The notes: generated by a model not told the origin, from the letters alone. A stretch of 64,000 nucleotides of DNA from Labilithrix sp. (GCA_019637105.1 JAHBWF010000016.1:16739-80738), one strand, 5' to 3'. Shown: positions 20,323-30,092, counted from the first letter of the stretch. Numbers and translations: made by a program.

Positions 20323-21498
20323 TCAGCCGGCGACGATCACGAGCTTCGTGATCTCGGGCGGCGCCGCCACGCGCGACGGCGGCCCCGTCACGCCGAAGCC
20401 GCGGTTCACGTAGAGCGTCGAGCCCCCGCGGTCGTAGCGCCCGGCGACGAACTCCATCAGCGCCGCGGCCGGGCGAAACCCCGGGTTGATCTGACCGCCG
20501 TGGGTGTGCCCGCTGAGCTGGAGGGCGACGCGCCCCTGCGCCTCGAGGAAGTAGCGCGGCTGGTGCGCGAGCAGGACGCGCGGGACGTCCGGCGGGAGCT
20601 TCGCGAGGGCGCCGCCGAGGTCCGGGCCGCCGTGCCCGGCGGAGCCCGCCCGCCGCCCCTGGAGATCGTCGACGCCGAGGAGCGCGAAGCCCCCGCCGTC
20701 GCCGCTCCGGAGGCGGAGCCCGTCGTTGTGGAGCAGGCGCACCTTCGATCGACGGATCGACTCCGCGACCGCCGCGGCGCCCGCGTAGTGATCGTGGTTG
20801 CCGAGGATCGCGTACGCGCCGTCCCGCGCCCCGGCCCCGAGGAGACGCGCGATGAGCTCGCCGATCCGATCGGCTTCGTGGTCCACGAGGTCGCCGGTCG
20901 CGACGGCGACGTCGGGCTTGACGCGGCGCACGAGCTCGAACCCCTCGTCGAGCTCGCGATCGCCGACGAACGCGCCGACGTGGACGTCCGACACCTGCGC
21001 GATCACGTACCCGTCGAGCGCGCGCGGCCAGCCCGGCACCACGACGGGCACCTCCTCGATCGCGAACGCGTGCCGCCCGCGGACCATGCCCCACCCGAGC
21101 GCGGCGCTCGACGCGCAGGCGACGCCCACGCCGGCGATCCGCTCCACCGCCTCGCGGCGGCCGACGCGGGCCTCCGCGGCGACGCCGTCGACCGGCGGCC
21201 TCACCGCGTCGAACGCGCGCGCGACCGCTCGCGACACGAACGCCAAGGCTCCCAGAGGCGCGAGCGAGACGACGACCACGGCGAGCTCGACCATCGCGAT
21301 CGCGAGCACGTCGTGGAAGAACGGACCTCGGAACCACCACCCGAGGACACGCAGCGTCGCGAGCGCCACCGAGAGCGCGCACGCGACGGCGAAGACGAGG
21401 ACCCGCCGCTCCCGCGCCTTCGGGAACGCCGAGAGCACCCACCGCGCCGCCAGGAAGTGAGCCCCACCGCTCACGAAGAGAAAGACGAGGACCCGCAA
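20323..21498 (-). CDS. Membrane-anchored YkuE-like metallophosphoesterase
   Basis: A 391-residue protein starting at TTG 21498. Three or four N-terminal transmembrane helices (about 1-100) are followed by a second hydrophobic segment (about 125-140, GVGVACASSAALGWGM). The calcineurin-like phosphoesterase domain has QVSDVHVG, ATGDLVDHE, LGNHDHY, LLAHQP and SGHTHGGQ, all the two-metal ligand motifs. YaeI/YkuE homologues are peripheral membrane phosphodiesterases acting on lipid A intermediates or related lipids. The substrate here is not determined. No start other than TTG gives the full first helix. Confidence 0.87.
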   Translation of the reverse strand: MRVLVFLFVSGGAHFLAARWVLSAFPKARERRVLVFAVACALSVALATLRVLGWWFRGPFFHDVLAIAMVELAVVVVSLAPLGALAFVSRAVARAFDAVRPPVDGVAAEARVGRREAVERIAGVGVACASSAALGWGMVRGRHAFAIEEVPVVVPGWPRALDGYVIAQVSDVHVGAFVGDRELDEGFELVRRVKPDVAVATGDLVDHEADRIGELIARLLGAGARDGAYAILGNHDHYAGAAAVAESIRRSKVRLLHNDGLRLRSGDGGGFALLGVDDLQGRRAGSAGHGGPDLGGALAKLPPDVPRVLLAHQPRYFLEAQGRVALQLSGHTHGGQINPGFRPAAALMEFVAGRYDRGGSTLYVNRGFGVTGPPSRVAAPPEITKLVIVAG

Positions 21499-21544
21499 GA
21501 CGCCACAGCATAGCGAGCCCGCGCCACGACCACGAACGGAACAC

Positions 21545-21602
21545 GCGACCGGCCGAGCCGCTCACCCACGCGCGCGCGACCGGCCGAGCCGCTCACCCAC
21601 GC
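21545..21602 (+). repeat. Two exact 27-bp direct repeats between genes
   Basis: The 27-bp unit beginning gcgaccggccgagccgctc occurs at 21545-21571 and again at 21576-21602 (31-bp period). A partial third piece, gcggagccgctcag, follows at about 21611. It sits in the 122-bp gap between the prmC stop and the phosphoesterase start. The core gagccgctc also recurs at 30.1 kb. Confidence 0.8.
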
Positions 21603-21620
21603 CGGGCCGCGCGGAGCCGC

Positions 21621-22532
21621 TCAGGGCGCGCGGACCGGTCGAACCCCGCTCACCACGCGCTCGATCTTCCCGTAGTCGCGCTCGACGCTCACCTCGCCGT
21701 AGCCGCGCTCCTCGAAGAGCGACCGCGTCGCGGCGGCCTCGCCGGCGCCGATCTCGAGCGCGAGCACGCCGCCGGCGTCGAGGAACGCCGGCGCGCCGTC
21801 GACGATCCGCCGCACGAAATCGAGCCCGTCCGCGCCGCCGTCGAGCGCGCCGCGCGGCTCGAAGTCCCGGACGTCGGGCATCAACCCGTCGATGTCGCCG
21901 GTCGGGACGTACGGCGGGTTCGCGGTGATCACGTCGAAGCGGGCCCCCGCCGGGATGCGCGCGAACAGATCGCTCTCGACGAACGCCACGTTGTACGCGC
22001 CGAGGCGGTAGGCGTTGTCGCGCGCCACCGCGAGCGCGTCGGGGCTGATGTCCGACGCGAGCACCTTCGAGGTCGGCCGCTGCCGCGCCATCGTGATCGC
22101 GACGCAGCCGCTGCCGGTGCAGAGGTCGCAGAGGCGCATCGACAAGGAGACGTGGGCGCTCCGCGCGAGCGCGACGTCGACGAGCGCCTCGGTGTCCGGG
22201 CGAGGCACGAGCACGCGCGCGTCGACCCGGAACGTACGCCCGTAGAACTCGCGCTCGCCGCGGAGGTACGCGATCGGCTCGCGCGACCGGCGGCGCTTCA
22301 CGAGATCGCGCAGCAGCGCGAGCTCGCCCGCCTCGAGCGGGCGGAGCGACTCGATGATCACGCGCGTGCGATCGATCCCGAGCGCGAACGCGACCAACAC
22401 CTCGGCGTCGAGCCGCGGGTTCTCGATCCCCCGCGCGCGGAAGTCGTCGGTCGCCCACTTGACGAGCGATCCGATGGTCCAGGTCTTCTGTGGCTCAGCT
22501 TGCAAGCTTGGCGCGCTCCTCGGCGACCACAC
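21621..22532 (-). CDS. prmC: Peptide chain release factor N5-glutamine methyltransferase PrmC/HemK
   Basis: A 303-residue methyltransferase that modifies the GGQ glutamine of release factors. The N-terminal helical domain includes RREPIAYLRGEREFYGR-like features (SREPIAYLRGEREFYGR) and the conserved VLVPRPDTE. The SAM site is CDLCTGSGCVAI, followed by the catalytic ANPPYVP. Length and motif order are standard. ATG 22532 overlaps the end of the phosphomannomutase gene by 38 bp; TTG 22505 is a possible later start with an 11-bp overlap. The overlap suggests co-transcription. Confidence 0.93.
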   Translation of the reverse strand: MWSPRSAPSLQAEPQKTWTIGSLVKWATDDFRARGIENPRLDAEVLVAFALGIDRTRVIIESLRPLEAGELALLRDLVKRRRSREPIAYLRGEREFYGRTFRVDARVLVPRPDTEALVDVALARSAHVSLSMRLCDLCTGSGCVAITMARQRPTSKVLASDISPDALAVARDNAYRLGAYNVAFVESDLFARIPAGARFDVITANPPYVPTGDIDGLMPDVRDFEPRGALDGGADGLDFVRRIVDGAPAFLDAGGVLALEIGAGEAAATRSLFEERGYGEVSVERDYGKIERVVSGVRPVRAP

Positions 22533-23919
22533 CCTCCACCTCGCGGCGGATCGCGTCGAGCTCTTCCGAGGTCCCCGCCTCGAACCGCATCACCAGCACC
22601 GGCCCGGTGTTGGAGGCGCGGACGAGCCCCCACTTCGGCGGCGCGGCCTCGCCGCCGCCGGCGGTCGGCGCGAACGAGATGCGCGCCCCGTCGATGTCGA
22701 GCACGGCGTTCCCCGCGGCCTTGAAGCGCGCGGTCACCGCGGCCACGACCTGGAACTTGATCGCGTCCGGACAATCGACGCGGAGCTCGGGCGTCGTGAA
22801 GGTCTTCGGCACGTCCGCGAGCATCCCGCTGAGCGGCCGCGGATCGTTCGCGAGGATCTCGAGCAGGCGCAGCGACGCGTAGATCGCGTCGTCGTAGCCG
22901 AAGTAGCGGTCGGCGAAGAACAGGTGCCCGCTCATCTCGCCGGCGAGGAGGGCGCCGGTCTCCTTCATCTTCGTCTTGATGAGCGAGTGGCCCGTCTTCC
23001 AGACGACGGGGTTCCCGCCGTGCTTCGCGATGTCGTCGTAGAGCGTCTGCGAGCACTTCACCTCGCCGAGGATCGTCGCGCCCGCGCGCTGGGCGAGCAG
23101 CGCGCGCGAGAAGAGGATCATCAGCTTGTCGCCCCAGACGACGTCGCCGTTCTCGTCGATCGCGCCCAGCCGATCGGCGTCGCCGTCGTACGCGATGCCG
23201 ACGCGCGCCCCGGTCGCCTTCACGCGCTCGACCAGCGCCGCGACGTTCTCGAGCACGGTCGGATCGGGGTGGTGGTTCGGGAAGCGGCCGTCCATCTCGC
23301 AGAAGAGCGGCTCGGGCTCGAGGCCGAGCGCCTTCATCGTCTTCACCGCGAGCGGTCCGCCCGCGCCGTTCCCGGCGTCGACGACGAACCCGAGCTTCGG
23401 AGTCTTCGAGAAATCGAAGCGCTTCTTCATCTCGGCGACGTAGGCGTCCTCGACGCTCTCGATCTCGACGCGGCCCTGGCGCTCGGGGCCGAGATCGCCG
23501 CGCTCGATGCGCGCGCGCAGCGCCTGGATGTCGGGGCCGAAGAAGCTGCCCTTGCCGCGCATCATCTTGAAGCCGTTCTCGTCGCCGGGGTTGTGGCTCC
23601 CGGTGATCATCACGGCGCCGTCGGTCTCGAGGTGATGCGCCGCGAAATAGAGCATCGGCGTCGGCCCGACGCCCACGTCCACGACGTGCGCCCCCGACTC
23701 GACGAGGCCCTTCACGAGCGCGGCGAAGAGGCGGGGCGACGAGAGGCGGCAGTCGCGCGCGACCGCCACGCGGAGCGGCTCGCCGCCCGAGCGCTGCTCG
23801 GCGAGCATGGCGCCGAAGCCCCGGCCGACGCCGCGCGCGAGCGCGTCGCCGAGGTCGCGCTCGGCGACCCCTCGGATGTCGTACTCGCGGAAGACGTGAC
23901 CGGGGAAGGCGGCGCTCAT
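22495..23919 (-). CDS. Phosphomannomutase/phosphoglucomutase
   Basis: A 474-residue alpha-D-phosphohexomutase, interconverting hexose 6- and 1-phosphates for polysaccharide and LPS precursor synthesis. All four signature loops are present: the phosphoserine loop TGSHNPGDENGFKM, metal-binding DGDADRLGAI, the sugar-recognition loop GEMSGHLFF and the C-terminal phosphate loop RASNTGPVLVMRFEA. The GEMSGH loop is of the bifunctional PMM/PGM (AlgC-like) type, so dual specificity is likely. ATG 23919 (MSAAFPGHVFREYDIRG) matches the usual start just before the FREYDIRG motif. Confidence 0.93.
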   Translation of the reverse strand: MSAAFPGHVFREYDIRGVAERDLGDALARGVGRGFGAMLAEQRSGGEPLRVAVARDCRLSSPRLFAALVKGLVESGAHVVDVGVGPTPMLYFAAHHLETDGAVMITGSHNPGDENGFKMMRGKGSFFGPDIQALRARIERGDLGPERQGRVEIESVEDAYVAEMKKRFDFSKTPKLGFVVDAGNGAGGPLAVKTMKALGLEPEPLFCEMDGRFPNHHPDPTVLENVAALVERVKATGARVGIAYDGDADRLGAIDENGDVVWGDKLMILFSRALLAQRAGATILGEVKCSQTLYDDIAKHGGNPVVWKTGHSLIKTKMKETGALLAGEMSGHLFFADRYFGYDDAIYASLRLLEILANDPRPLSGMLADVPKTFTTPELRVDCPDAIKFQVVAAVTARFKAAGNAVLDIDGARISFAPTAGGGEAAPPKWGLVRASNTGPVLVMRFEAGTSEELDAIRREVEGVVAEERAKLAS

Positions 23920-24004
23920 CGGGCTCACAAAACCGCTTTTGTCGCGCCGCCGCAAGGCCAACGGTCCGTGACAGCCCCCGGGCGCGCGGGCTAAGGTCGC
24001 CGCG

Positions 24005-24610
24005 TTGGACGCGCCCTCCGCTCTTCCCCCGGCTCCGGATCAAGCGCCGTACGTCTACGCGGCGACGGACCTCCGTCCGCGGCAGACGCGCGAGATCGAG
24101 CTCTGCGAGAAGGCCTCGCAGTTCGACTGGAAGTACACCGGCGCGTTCGCGCTCGGCTTCGCGGCGAGCGTCTACGTCAACATCGAGCACTTGAAGCACA
24201 TGTCCGAGCCCGGGCTCCGCCTGCTCGGCCCCGGGCTCCTCGGGTTCTCGTGGGGCGGCTTCCTCAGCGGCGGCTACCTCTCGCTGCCGAAGTGCGATCC
24301 GATGTGGGCGTACGGGGCGCCGCCCGAAGGCAACGTGCGCGCGCAGTGGCCGATCGCGACGGCCATCGCCGTCATCGCCGGCGTGACCGCCCCCATCATG
24401 GACTACACGGTCCTCGGGCCGGTGAAGCTGAGCTGGCCGGTCGAGGAGCGGAGCGCGCGCGTGTTCGTCGCCGCGGGCGCGGGCGTGCTCGGCGCCCTCT
24501 TCCCGTACATCCTCCCGCCGCAGACGTGGTCGGCGGCCAAGGAGATCGAGAAGATGCGCGTCCAGGGGCTGCCCGGCGGCGCGCAGCTCTCGTACCTGCT
24601 CGCCTTCTGA
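24005..24610 (+). CDS. Multi-pass membrane protein, unknown function
   Basis: A 201-residue protein from TTG 24005. After a Pro-rich cytosolic N-terminus, four hydrophobic segments are visible: YTGAFALGFAASVYVNI, LLGPGLLGFSWGGFLSGGY, ATAIAVIAGVTAPIMDYTV and RVFVAAGAGVLGALFPYIL. Cys34 and Cys98 might pair. No family was recognised. It runs divergently from the phosphomannomutase gene (85-bp gap) and is followed by a zinc-ribbon membrane protein. Confidence 0.7.
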   Translation: MDAPSALPPAPDQAPYVYAATDLRPRQTREIELCEKASQFDWKYTGAFALGFAASVYVNIEHLKHMSEPGLRLLGPGLLGFSWGGFLSGGYLSLPKCDPMWAYGAPPEGNVRAQWPIATAIAVIAGVTAPIMDYTVLGPVKLSWPVEERSARVFVAAGAGVLGALFPYILPPQTWSAAKEIEKMRVQGLPGGAQLSYLLAF

Positions 24611-24703
24611 CGCGCGCGGGAGCCGCCCGCGCGCGCCGCGCCCGACGCCTCGCGCCTCGAAACGGCGCGTGACGGCGTGAGCGGATCCGGTAGCCTCCCG
24701 GCG

Positions 24704-25567
24704 ATGCAATGCCTCCACTGCGGTGGTCCGGTCGAGTGGGTGGGCGGCGGTCCCGACGCGCGGTGCACGCGGTGCTCCTCGCTCTTCCGACCGCAGAACG
24801 GCCAGCTCGCGCCCGTCCCCGGCGACGCGCCCGGCGGCGGATACGGCGCGCCCGGCGGCGGATACGGCGCGCCCGGCGGCGGATACGGCGCGCCCGGCGG
24901 ATACGGCGCGACGCCCGGCGGGTACGGCGCCCCCAGCGGGTACGGCGCGCCCGGCGGATACGGCGCCCCCAGCGCCCCCAGCGGATACGGCGGACCGCAG
25001 CCCCACCACGACGTGGGCGCCGGCGCCTTCGACATGGGCGGCGGCCACCGGCTCCACGTGCGGATCCACGGCACGACGCCCGAGGGCTTCGTGAAGGGCA
25101 AGGCCTCCAGCATGGTGTGGGGCTGGATCCTCGGCGCGGCGATCGTCGGCCTCGTCCTCGTCGTCTTCGCGGGCGTCGGCATCTACGCGTACGCGGCGAG
25201 CGACGCGAGCGACGACGCCGACGTCGCGCCGGGCGCGACCGCGGAGGCCGCGGAGACGTCGCGCTGGGACGGCAAGAGGCCCTTCGTTTGCGGCGGCAAC
25301 GACGTGGTCGCGCTGTCGGACGTCACCGCGACCGCCGGCGTGAAGGCGGGCGGCAACTGCCGGCTCACGCTCACGGACGTGAGCATCACCGCGCCCGTCG
25401 GGATCGACGCGAGCGCCAACGCCAAGGTCGTCATGACCGGCGGCCGCATCACGGCGTCGACGAGCGCCGTCGTCGCGAGCGCGAACGCGAACGTCGACCT
25501 CGTCGGCACGACCGTGACCGGCAGGGTGAAGCGGAGCGGAAACGCCAAGATCACCGGCGCCAACTGA
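24704..25567 (+). CDS. Zinc-ribbon, Gly-Tyr-repeat membrane protein with a beta-helix-like C-terminus
   Basis: A 287-residue protein. A zinc ribbon (MQCLHCGG...CTRCSSLF) is followed by a Gly/Tyr/Ala/Pro repeat tract (about 40-100; GGGYGAP units). A single transmembrane helix (VWGWILGAAIVGLVLVVFAGVGIYAYA) comes next. The C-terminal about 90 residues are short alternating strands (VVALSDVTATAGVKAGGNCRL, LTLTDVSITAPVGIDAS, KVVMTGGRITAS, ANVDLVGTTVTG), resembling a right-handed beta-helix stack. The layout suggests a sensor or scaffold with a cytosolic zinc ribbon and an external beta-helix, but no function is known. Confidence 0.7.
   Translation: MQCLHCGGPVEWVGGGPDARCTRCSSLFRPQNGQLAPVPGDAPGGGYGAPGGGYGAPGGGYGAPGGYGATPGGYGAPSGYGAPGGYGAPSAPSGYGGPQPHHDVGAGAFDMGGGHRLHVRIHGTTPEGFVKGKASSMVWGWILGAAIVGLVLVVFAGVGIYAYAASDASDDADVAPGATAEAAETSRWDGKRPFVCGGNDVVALSDVTATAGVKAGGNCRLTLTDVSITAPVGIDASANAKVVMTGGRITASTSAVVASANANVDLVGTTVTGRVKRSGNAKITGAN
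24829..24993 (+). repeat. 21-bp coding tandem repeats (GGGYGAP)
   Basis: The unit ggcggatacggcgcgcccggc repeats three times exactly with a 21-bp period, then decays into 18-bp and mixed units (GGYGAP, SGYGAP). It is in frame inside the zinc-ribbon membrane protein. Copy number probably varies by slippage, which would change linker length without changing frame. Confidence 0.85.
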
Positions 25568-25633
25568 CGCCACGCGCCCGGCGCCGCCACCTCGAGGCCC
25601 CGCGACCCGCGAGGCGGACGAGGAGCCCTCGAC

Positions 25634-25664
25634 GCGCGCGGACGCGACCCGAGCGTCCGCGCGC
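25634..25664 (+). terminator. Strong stem-loop between convergent genes
   Basis: A perfect 12-bp inverted repeat (25634-25645 with 25653-25664; arm gcgcgcggacgc) with a 7-nt loop. It lies in the 112-bp gap between two convergent genes and is well placed as a bidirectional terminator. There is no T-tract, which is common in very GC-rich genomes. Confidence 0.55.
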
Positions 25665-25679
25665 CGACGCGCGCCCGGC

Positions 25680-28600
25680 TCAGAACCGCGTGTAGCCGTA
25701 CGTCTGGTAGAGCCCGCGGATCAGATCCATCAGCTCGACCTGGTCCTGGAGCCGCGCGCGCGCGCGGTTGATGTAGTATTCACGGTTCTCCGCGTCGGGG
25801 GCCGCCGCGAGCCGCGCGTTGTAGTCGTCGATCAGCTTCTGGCCCTGCTTGATCAGGTCGGAGCCCGGGCTGTAGCGGCCGTCGGCGTAGTCGATCGCCG
25901 CGTACTGCTTGCCCGTCAGCGGATCGGTCATCGTGACGGGCGTGAGGCCGTCGCCGGGCGTGAACGCCTCGCCGCAGCCGACGCACCAGACGCGGACCGC
26001 GTCGTTCCACGACTGCGAGAAGTTCGACTGGAACTCCGCCATCGAGAAGAAGAGCGCGTACGCCTTGTAGAAGAAGTACCAGCCCGAGTTGATCGCCGTG
26101 CCGCGGAGCTCGCTCGCGGCCGGGGTCGTCACTGCGCCGTCCCTGCCGCCGAGCGTCTGGAAGACGTTCGGCGTCATGAGCGTCGGACCGCCCGTGAGCG
26201 AGCTCTCCACGCGCCAGGCGTATTTGTCGTACGAGTCGGTGGCGACGCCGCCGAACACGCCGCTCATGGCCTTCGGGTAGGCGAGGTAGAAGCCGATGCG
26301 GTAGCTGACGGCGTTCGTCTGATCCTGGCCGACGAAGTTGGTCGACGTGTTGGTCAGGGTCAAGAGCGCCGCGATCTTGTCGTAGAACGACCCGATGTTC
26401 TTGATGCGGTTGAAGAAGCCCTGACCGCTCGCGTTGTCGTAGCGGGTGTAGCGGTAGCGAGCGCCGCTCTCGATGTCGAGCGTGAGCTGCTTGTCGTTCG
26501 ACGTGCACTTCGTCGTGGCGCCCTGCGCGTCGCGGCACGCGTACGGCGAGGACGTCGCCTGGTCGAAGAACGCGCCGTCCTCCTGGAGCGCGCTGTCGGT
26601 GTTCGGGATGTACACGCCGACGTCGGGCGTGCCGAGGACGTCGATGAGGCGGTCGAGGCCCCACGTCGTGGCCATGGTCGAGCCGAGGCCGCCGGCGGGA
26701 TCCTTGAACCAGTCCGCGTTGGTGATGTAGCCGTTCTTCACGCCCTCGGCGCCGCCGAGGATCGCCCGCCAGTAGTAGTCGTACGAGCCCTGGTAGAAGA
26801 GCCAGTGGATGTACTGCGAGTGGACGTGGCTGAAGTACCGCGTGGCGATCTTCGAGAGGTAGCCCGCCATCATGTTGTAGCCGCCCGCGCGGCCGCGCGT
26901 GAAGGCGTCGAACACGTAGTACTGCTTGTAGCGGTTCATCGCGTCGGACACGACCTCCATCGGGTCCATGCCCTGGTCCCAGCGCTGGCAGAGCGGGCGG
27001 TTCGCGCTGCCCGCGAACTCGTCGCCGCAGTAGCGGTACGGGACGACGTCGTAGCCGCCGTTCTTGGACGTGGTCTTGACGTTGCTCGTGTTGCCCTTCG
27101 CCTTGAGGTACGCGACGCGCGCGTTCTCGACGACGTCCGCGAACGGCCGGATCTCGCGGCCGCCGCGCTTGATCGCGGCGATCCCGCCGTCGAACTCGCC
27201 GGGGATCATCGTGTAGTGGCGGTACTGGCGGTTGATGTCGTCGAGGACCTCGGCGCTGTAGCCGGTGAAGAAGCCGGAGCCGAACTTGTTCGCCGCCGCG
27301 GTGTAGAGCGGATCCTTGATCGCGCCCTTCGGGAACGTCTCGACGAGGTCGCCGTAGCCGAAGCGGATCGCGGCGTAGTCGTACTTGCCGAGACCGCGGA
27401 TGTCGGCGTTGAAGCGCGCGCCGTAGTCCATGACCGTCGAGTACTGGAGCTCCGTCATGCCGGCGTTCTTCTGGCTCTCCGTCATCGGAGCGCCGAACTG
27501 GAGGTTCTCCTGCTTGAGATCCCAGAACTCGTCGAAGAAGTTGAGCGCGTCGCTCGACCCTTCGAAGTTGTGACGGAGGCCGACGGTGTGACCGACCTCG
27601 TGCTCGAGCAGCCCGCTCAGGATGCGCGCGCGCAGGTCGTTCCACATGTCGTGCTGCGCCTGCTCCTGCTCCTGTGCCGATCCGGCCGACGCGTACTTCG
27701 CGGCCATCTGCCTCGCGAGGCCGACGATCGAGTCGTCGACGAGCGACGCGTCGAGGTAACAGTGGTGCTCGCCGAGGAACCGCTGGCGCTCGTTCTCCTG
27801 CTTGACCACGTCGGACGCGGCGAAGACGTCGGAGATGCGCTTCAAGTCGTCGTCGGAGAGCGCCTGCTCGGGCGTCTTTCCCGCGAGGAAATGCGTCTCG
27901 GGCGTGTCGAAGATCTTCCGCTCGAGCGGGGTCCCTCGGATCATCGCGCGACGCTCGGCGCCCGACGGGCCGGTGGCGAGCGGGAGGCCCTTCTCGGTGA
28001 TCGTCTTGAGGAGCGGGCGGTTGACGCCGCGCTCGACGCTGGCCTGCGCGGCCTCGAGGTCGAAGCCGGCTTGGCCCGGCGCGACGCCGGCGAAGCCGGG
28101 GACCGCGCTCTGACGCGGCCCGGGGACCTCGCCCCGCGCGAGGCGCTTGGCGTACTCGTCGGTGGAGACGCCGTTGACGTACTCGAACTCGCTCGTCTTG
28201 CCGTTGAGGAGGTTGACGATGTCGACCGCGCTCTGCGCGTAGGTGTCGAGCGCGCCGCCGTAGACGTAGGCGCTCGCCGTGAAGAGCTCGCCCGTGATCG
28301 GGTCGGCGTAGCTCGGGCCGAAGCCGAGCGGGCCGGACGGCTGGGGCTTCGACACCCAGTACATGAAGGAGTACCGGAGGTCGCCCTGGCGCGCGACCGT
28401 GCCGGGCTCGCCGCACGCCGCGGGATCGCCCTCCACGACCGGGTTGTTCGGGCAGAGGACGAACGAGCGCTCGCCCGCCTGCTTCATCCGCTCGACCTCG
28501 CCGCGGAGCTCCGCGTACGAGAGCGCCGAGCCCGGCTCGCGATCTTCGAGGAGGCGGAGCGACGCGACGGTCTCGTTGAACGCGTCGTTCCAGCCGTCGG

Positions 28601-29705
28601 CCGTGGCCTGCGCGACCGGCTTCATCGCGTCCGGCCACTCCGCGTTGAGGAAGTAGACGATCGGGCGGATCCGACGCGCCTTGTAGGGCTTCTTTACGTT
28701 CGTGCCGTTCTCGTGCTTGAGGATTTCGCCCTGCGCGTCGCGCTCGAACCACTCCTGCCAGAGGTTCCACACGTTCGCGCGGTAGAGGTACCTCCTCTCG
28801 AGCGTGCCGTAGCGCTGGTCGTACTGCGCGCGCTCGGTGCGGAAGAAGCCGAACTCGTCCATCACCGGGAGGCCGACGGGGTTGCCGCTCACGGTGCGGA
28901 TGGGATCGCCGTGGTCGTCGAGGAGCGGGACGCGGTCCGGGTACTCGCGGGGCTCGAAGTCCCGCTCGGGCACCTTCATGAAGGAGAGGCGCGCGCTGAT
29001 GTCGCCCGGCCCGCAGCCGGTGTCGCGGTAGTAGTAGAAGCAGGTGCGGATGTCGGGGCGCACGGTGTAGCGCGCGCTGATGTCGACGTAGTCCTTCTCG
29101 AACGTCGGGTGGTCGGGGTGATCGGCCGCCTGGACGAAGGTGGTCGACGCGCTGATCGCCTCGAAGCCGGGCGCGACGAACATCGACTGGCTGATTTTGT
29201 TCGTGCCCCAGTCGACGCGCATGTACTCGCGCTTGTCCCAGGTGCGATCGCTCGAGTTCTCCTCGATGACGTTCGTCTCCTCGCCGGTCCCCGGGTTGTA
29301 GCCGCGGCGGATGTCGAAGTGGCTCTCGATCGGGAACGCCGCGACCGTGCCGCCGTGCGGATCGCCGGAGTTCAGGATGTCCGGGTCCTCGCGGTAGGCC
29401 TGGAGCTCCTTGCCGTCCTCCGAGATGCGCCACTTCATGCGGTACATCTCGCCGGCCGCGCCGATGAACGCCGTGGCCTGCGCCGCGGGGACGTCCGTGA
29501 TGGTCGCGCGGAAGTACCAGCTGTCGCTGTCGTCGAGGTAGCGGCCCTGCGCGTCCGGCCGCAAGAAGATCGACTTCGGGACGACGTTCGCCTGAACGCG
29601 GTTGATGGGGTCGCGTTCCTCCGCGCACCCCTCCGCTCCACCGAGCGCCGTCAGCGCCACGGCGCCGAACACGGCCGCCTTCGCACGAAGCTTCCAATCA
29701 CCCAT
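25680..29705 (-). CDS. Large zinc-dependent metalloprotease lipoprotein
   Basis: A 1341-residue predicted surface protease. ATG 29705 opens a signal peptide (LRAKAAVFGAVALTALGG) with lipobox AEGC. The zinc site HEVGHTVGLRHNF begins at His702, giving ligands His702, His706 and His712 and catalytic Glu703. A Met-turn-like YSTVMDYGARF follows about 40 residues later, so this is a metzincin-type fold. The HExxHxxGLRHNF motif with large flanking domains matches the zinc-dependent metalloproteases grouped with DUF4953/DUF5117. The C-terminus has an acidic/aromatic region ending DLIRGLYQTYGYTRF. Size and anchoring fit degradation of extracellular or prey proteins, which is inference. Confidence 0.87.
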   Translation of the reverse strand: MGDWKLRAKAAVFGAVALTALGGAEGCAEERDPINRVQANVVPKSIFLRPDAQGRYLDDSDSWYFRATITDVPAAQATAFIGAAGEMYRMKWRISEDGKELQAYREDPDILNSGDPHGGTVAAFPIESHFDIRRGYNPGTGEETNVIEENSSDRTWDKREYMRVDWGTNKISQSMFVAPGFEAISASTTFVQAADHPDHPTFEKDYVDISARYTVRPDIRTCFYYYRDTGCGPGDISARLSFMKVPERDFEPREYPDRVPLLDDHGDPIRTVSGNPVGLPVMDEFGFFRTERAQYDQRYGTLERRYLYRANVWNLWQEWFERDAQGEILKHENGTNVKKPYKARRIRPIVYFLNAEWPDAMKPVAQATADGWNDAFNETVASLRLLEDREPGSALSYAELRGEVERMKQAGERSFVLCPNNPVVEGDPAACGEPGTVARQGDLRYSFMYWVSKPQPSGPLGFGPSYADPITGELFTASAYVYGGALDTYAQSAVDIVNLLNGKTSEFEYVNGVSTDEYAKRLARGEVPGPRQSAVPGFAGVAPGQAGFDLEAAQASVERGVNRPLLKTITEKGLPLATGPSGAERRAMIRGTPLERKIFDTPETHFLAGKTPEQALSDDDLKRISDVFAASDVVKQENERQRFLGEHHCYLDASLVDDSIVGLARQMAAKYASAGSAQEQEQAQHDMWNDLRARILSGLLEHEVGHTVGLRHNFEGSSDALNFFDEFWDLKQENLQFGAPMTESQKNAGMTELQYSTVMDYGARFNADIRGLGKYDYAAIRFGYGDLVETFPKGAIKDPLYTAAANKFGSGFFTGYSAEVLDDINRQYRHYTMIPGEFDGGIAAIKRGGREIRPFADVVENARVAYLKAKGNTSNVKTTSKNGGYDVVPYRYCGDEFAGSANRPLCQRWDQGMDPMEVVSDAMNRYKQYYVFDAFTRGRAGGYNMMAGYLSKIATRYFSHVHSQYIHWLFYQGSYDYYWRAILGGAEGVKNGYITNADWFKDPAGGLGSTMATTWGLDRLIDVLGTPDVGVYIPNTDSALQEDGAFFDQATSSPYACRDAQGATTKCTSNDKQLTLDIESGARYRYTRYDNASGQGFFNRIKNIGSFYDKIAALLTLTNTSTNFVGQDQTNAVSYRIGFYLAYPKAMSGVFGGVATDSYDKYAWRVESSLTGGPTLMTPNVFQTLGGRDGAVTTPAASELRGTAINSGWYFFYKAYALFFSMAEFQSNFSQSWNDAVRVWCVGCGEAFTPGDGLTPVTMTDPLTGKQYAAIDYADGRYSPGSDLIKQGQKLIDDYNARLAAAPDAENREYYINRARARLQDQVELMDLIRGLYQTYGYTRF

Positions 29706-29867
29706 GGTCGTCGCCCCTTCTCGAGCCCTGGCGTGTCCAGCGGCTGTCCTTCCCACGCGCCCGCAGCTCTTCCGCAGCATGGGGCGGCGCACCTTAGGCC
29801 AGCGGCCGATGCGCGACCCGATGGGGCGCTTCGCGCGTGGGTGGCAGAGCACCAACCGAGAGCGAGA

Positions 29868-29892
29868 AGAGCCCCGATCCTCGAGGGGCTCT
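29868..29892 (-). other. Stem-loop upstream of the metalloprotease gene
   Basis: A perfect 8-bp inverted repeat, agagcccc / ggggctct, with a 9-nt loop, 163 bp upstream of the metalloprotease ATG. It may be a leader hairpin, an attenuator or a terminator for upstream transcription. No T-tract is adjacent. Confidence 0.45.
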
Positions 29893-30092
29893 GCCGGCCC
29901 ACGCTGGCTCGCGCCCAATGCACGAGTCTTGCCACTTTCACGAATTGGAGATCACGCCTTATTTTCGAATCGACGTCGCGTCGAGCGGCCCGCCGTCAAC
30001 CTTCGAACGCCAGCCGCGCACGCTCAGCCGCGCCGCTCCGACCTCGACCGGCCGCTCCGCGCCGCGTGCTCGGGCGGGAGGGCGTCGCTCAG

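Noticed and set aside
24829-24993. Regularly spaced repeats as a second CRISPR
   Set aside because: The units are 21 bp, contiguous without spacers, and encode GGGYGAP in frame, so they are coding tandem repeats.
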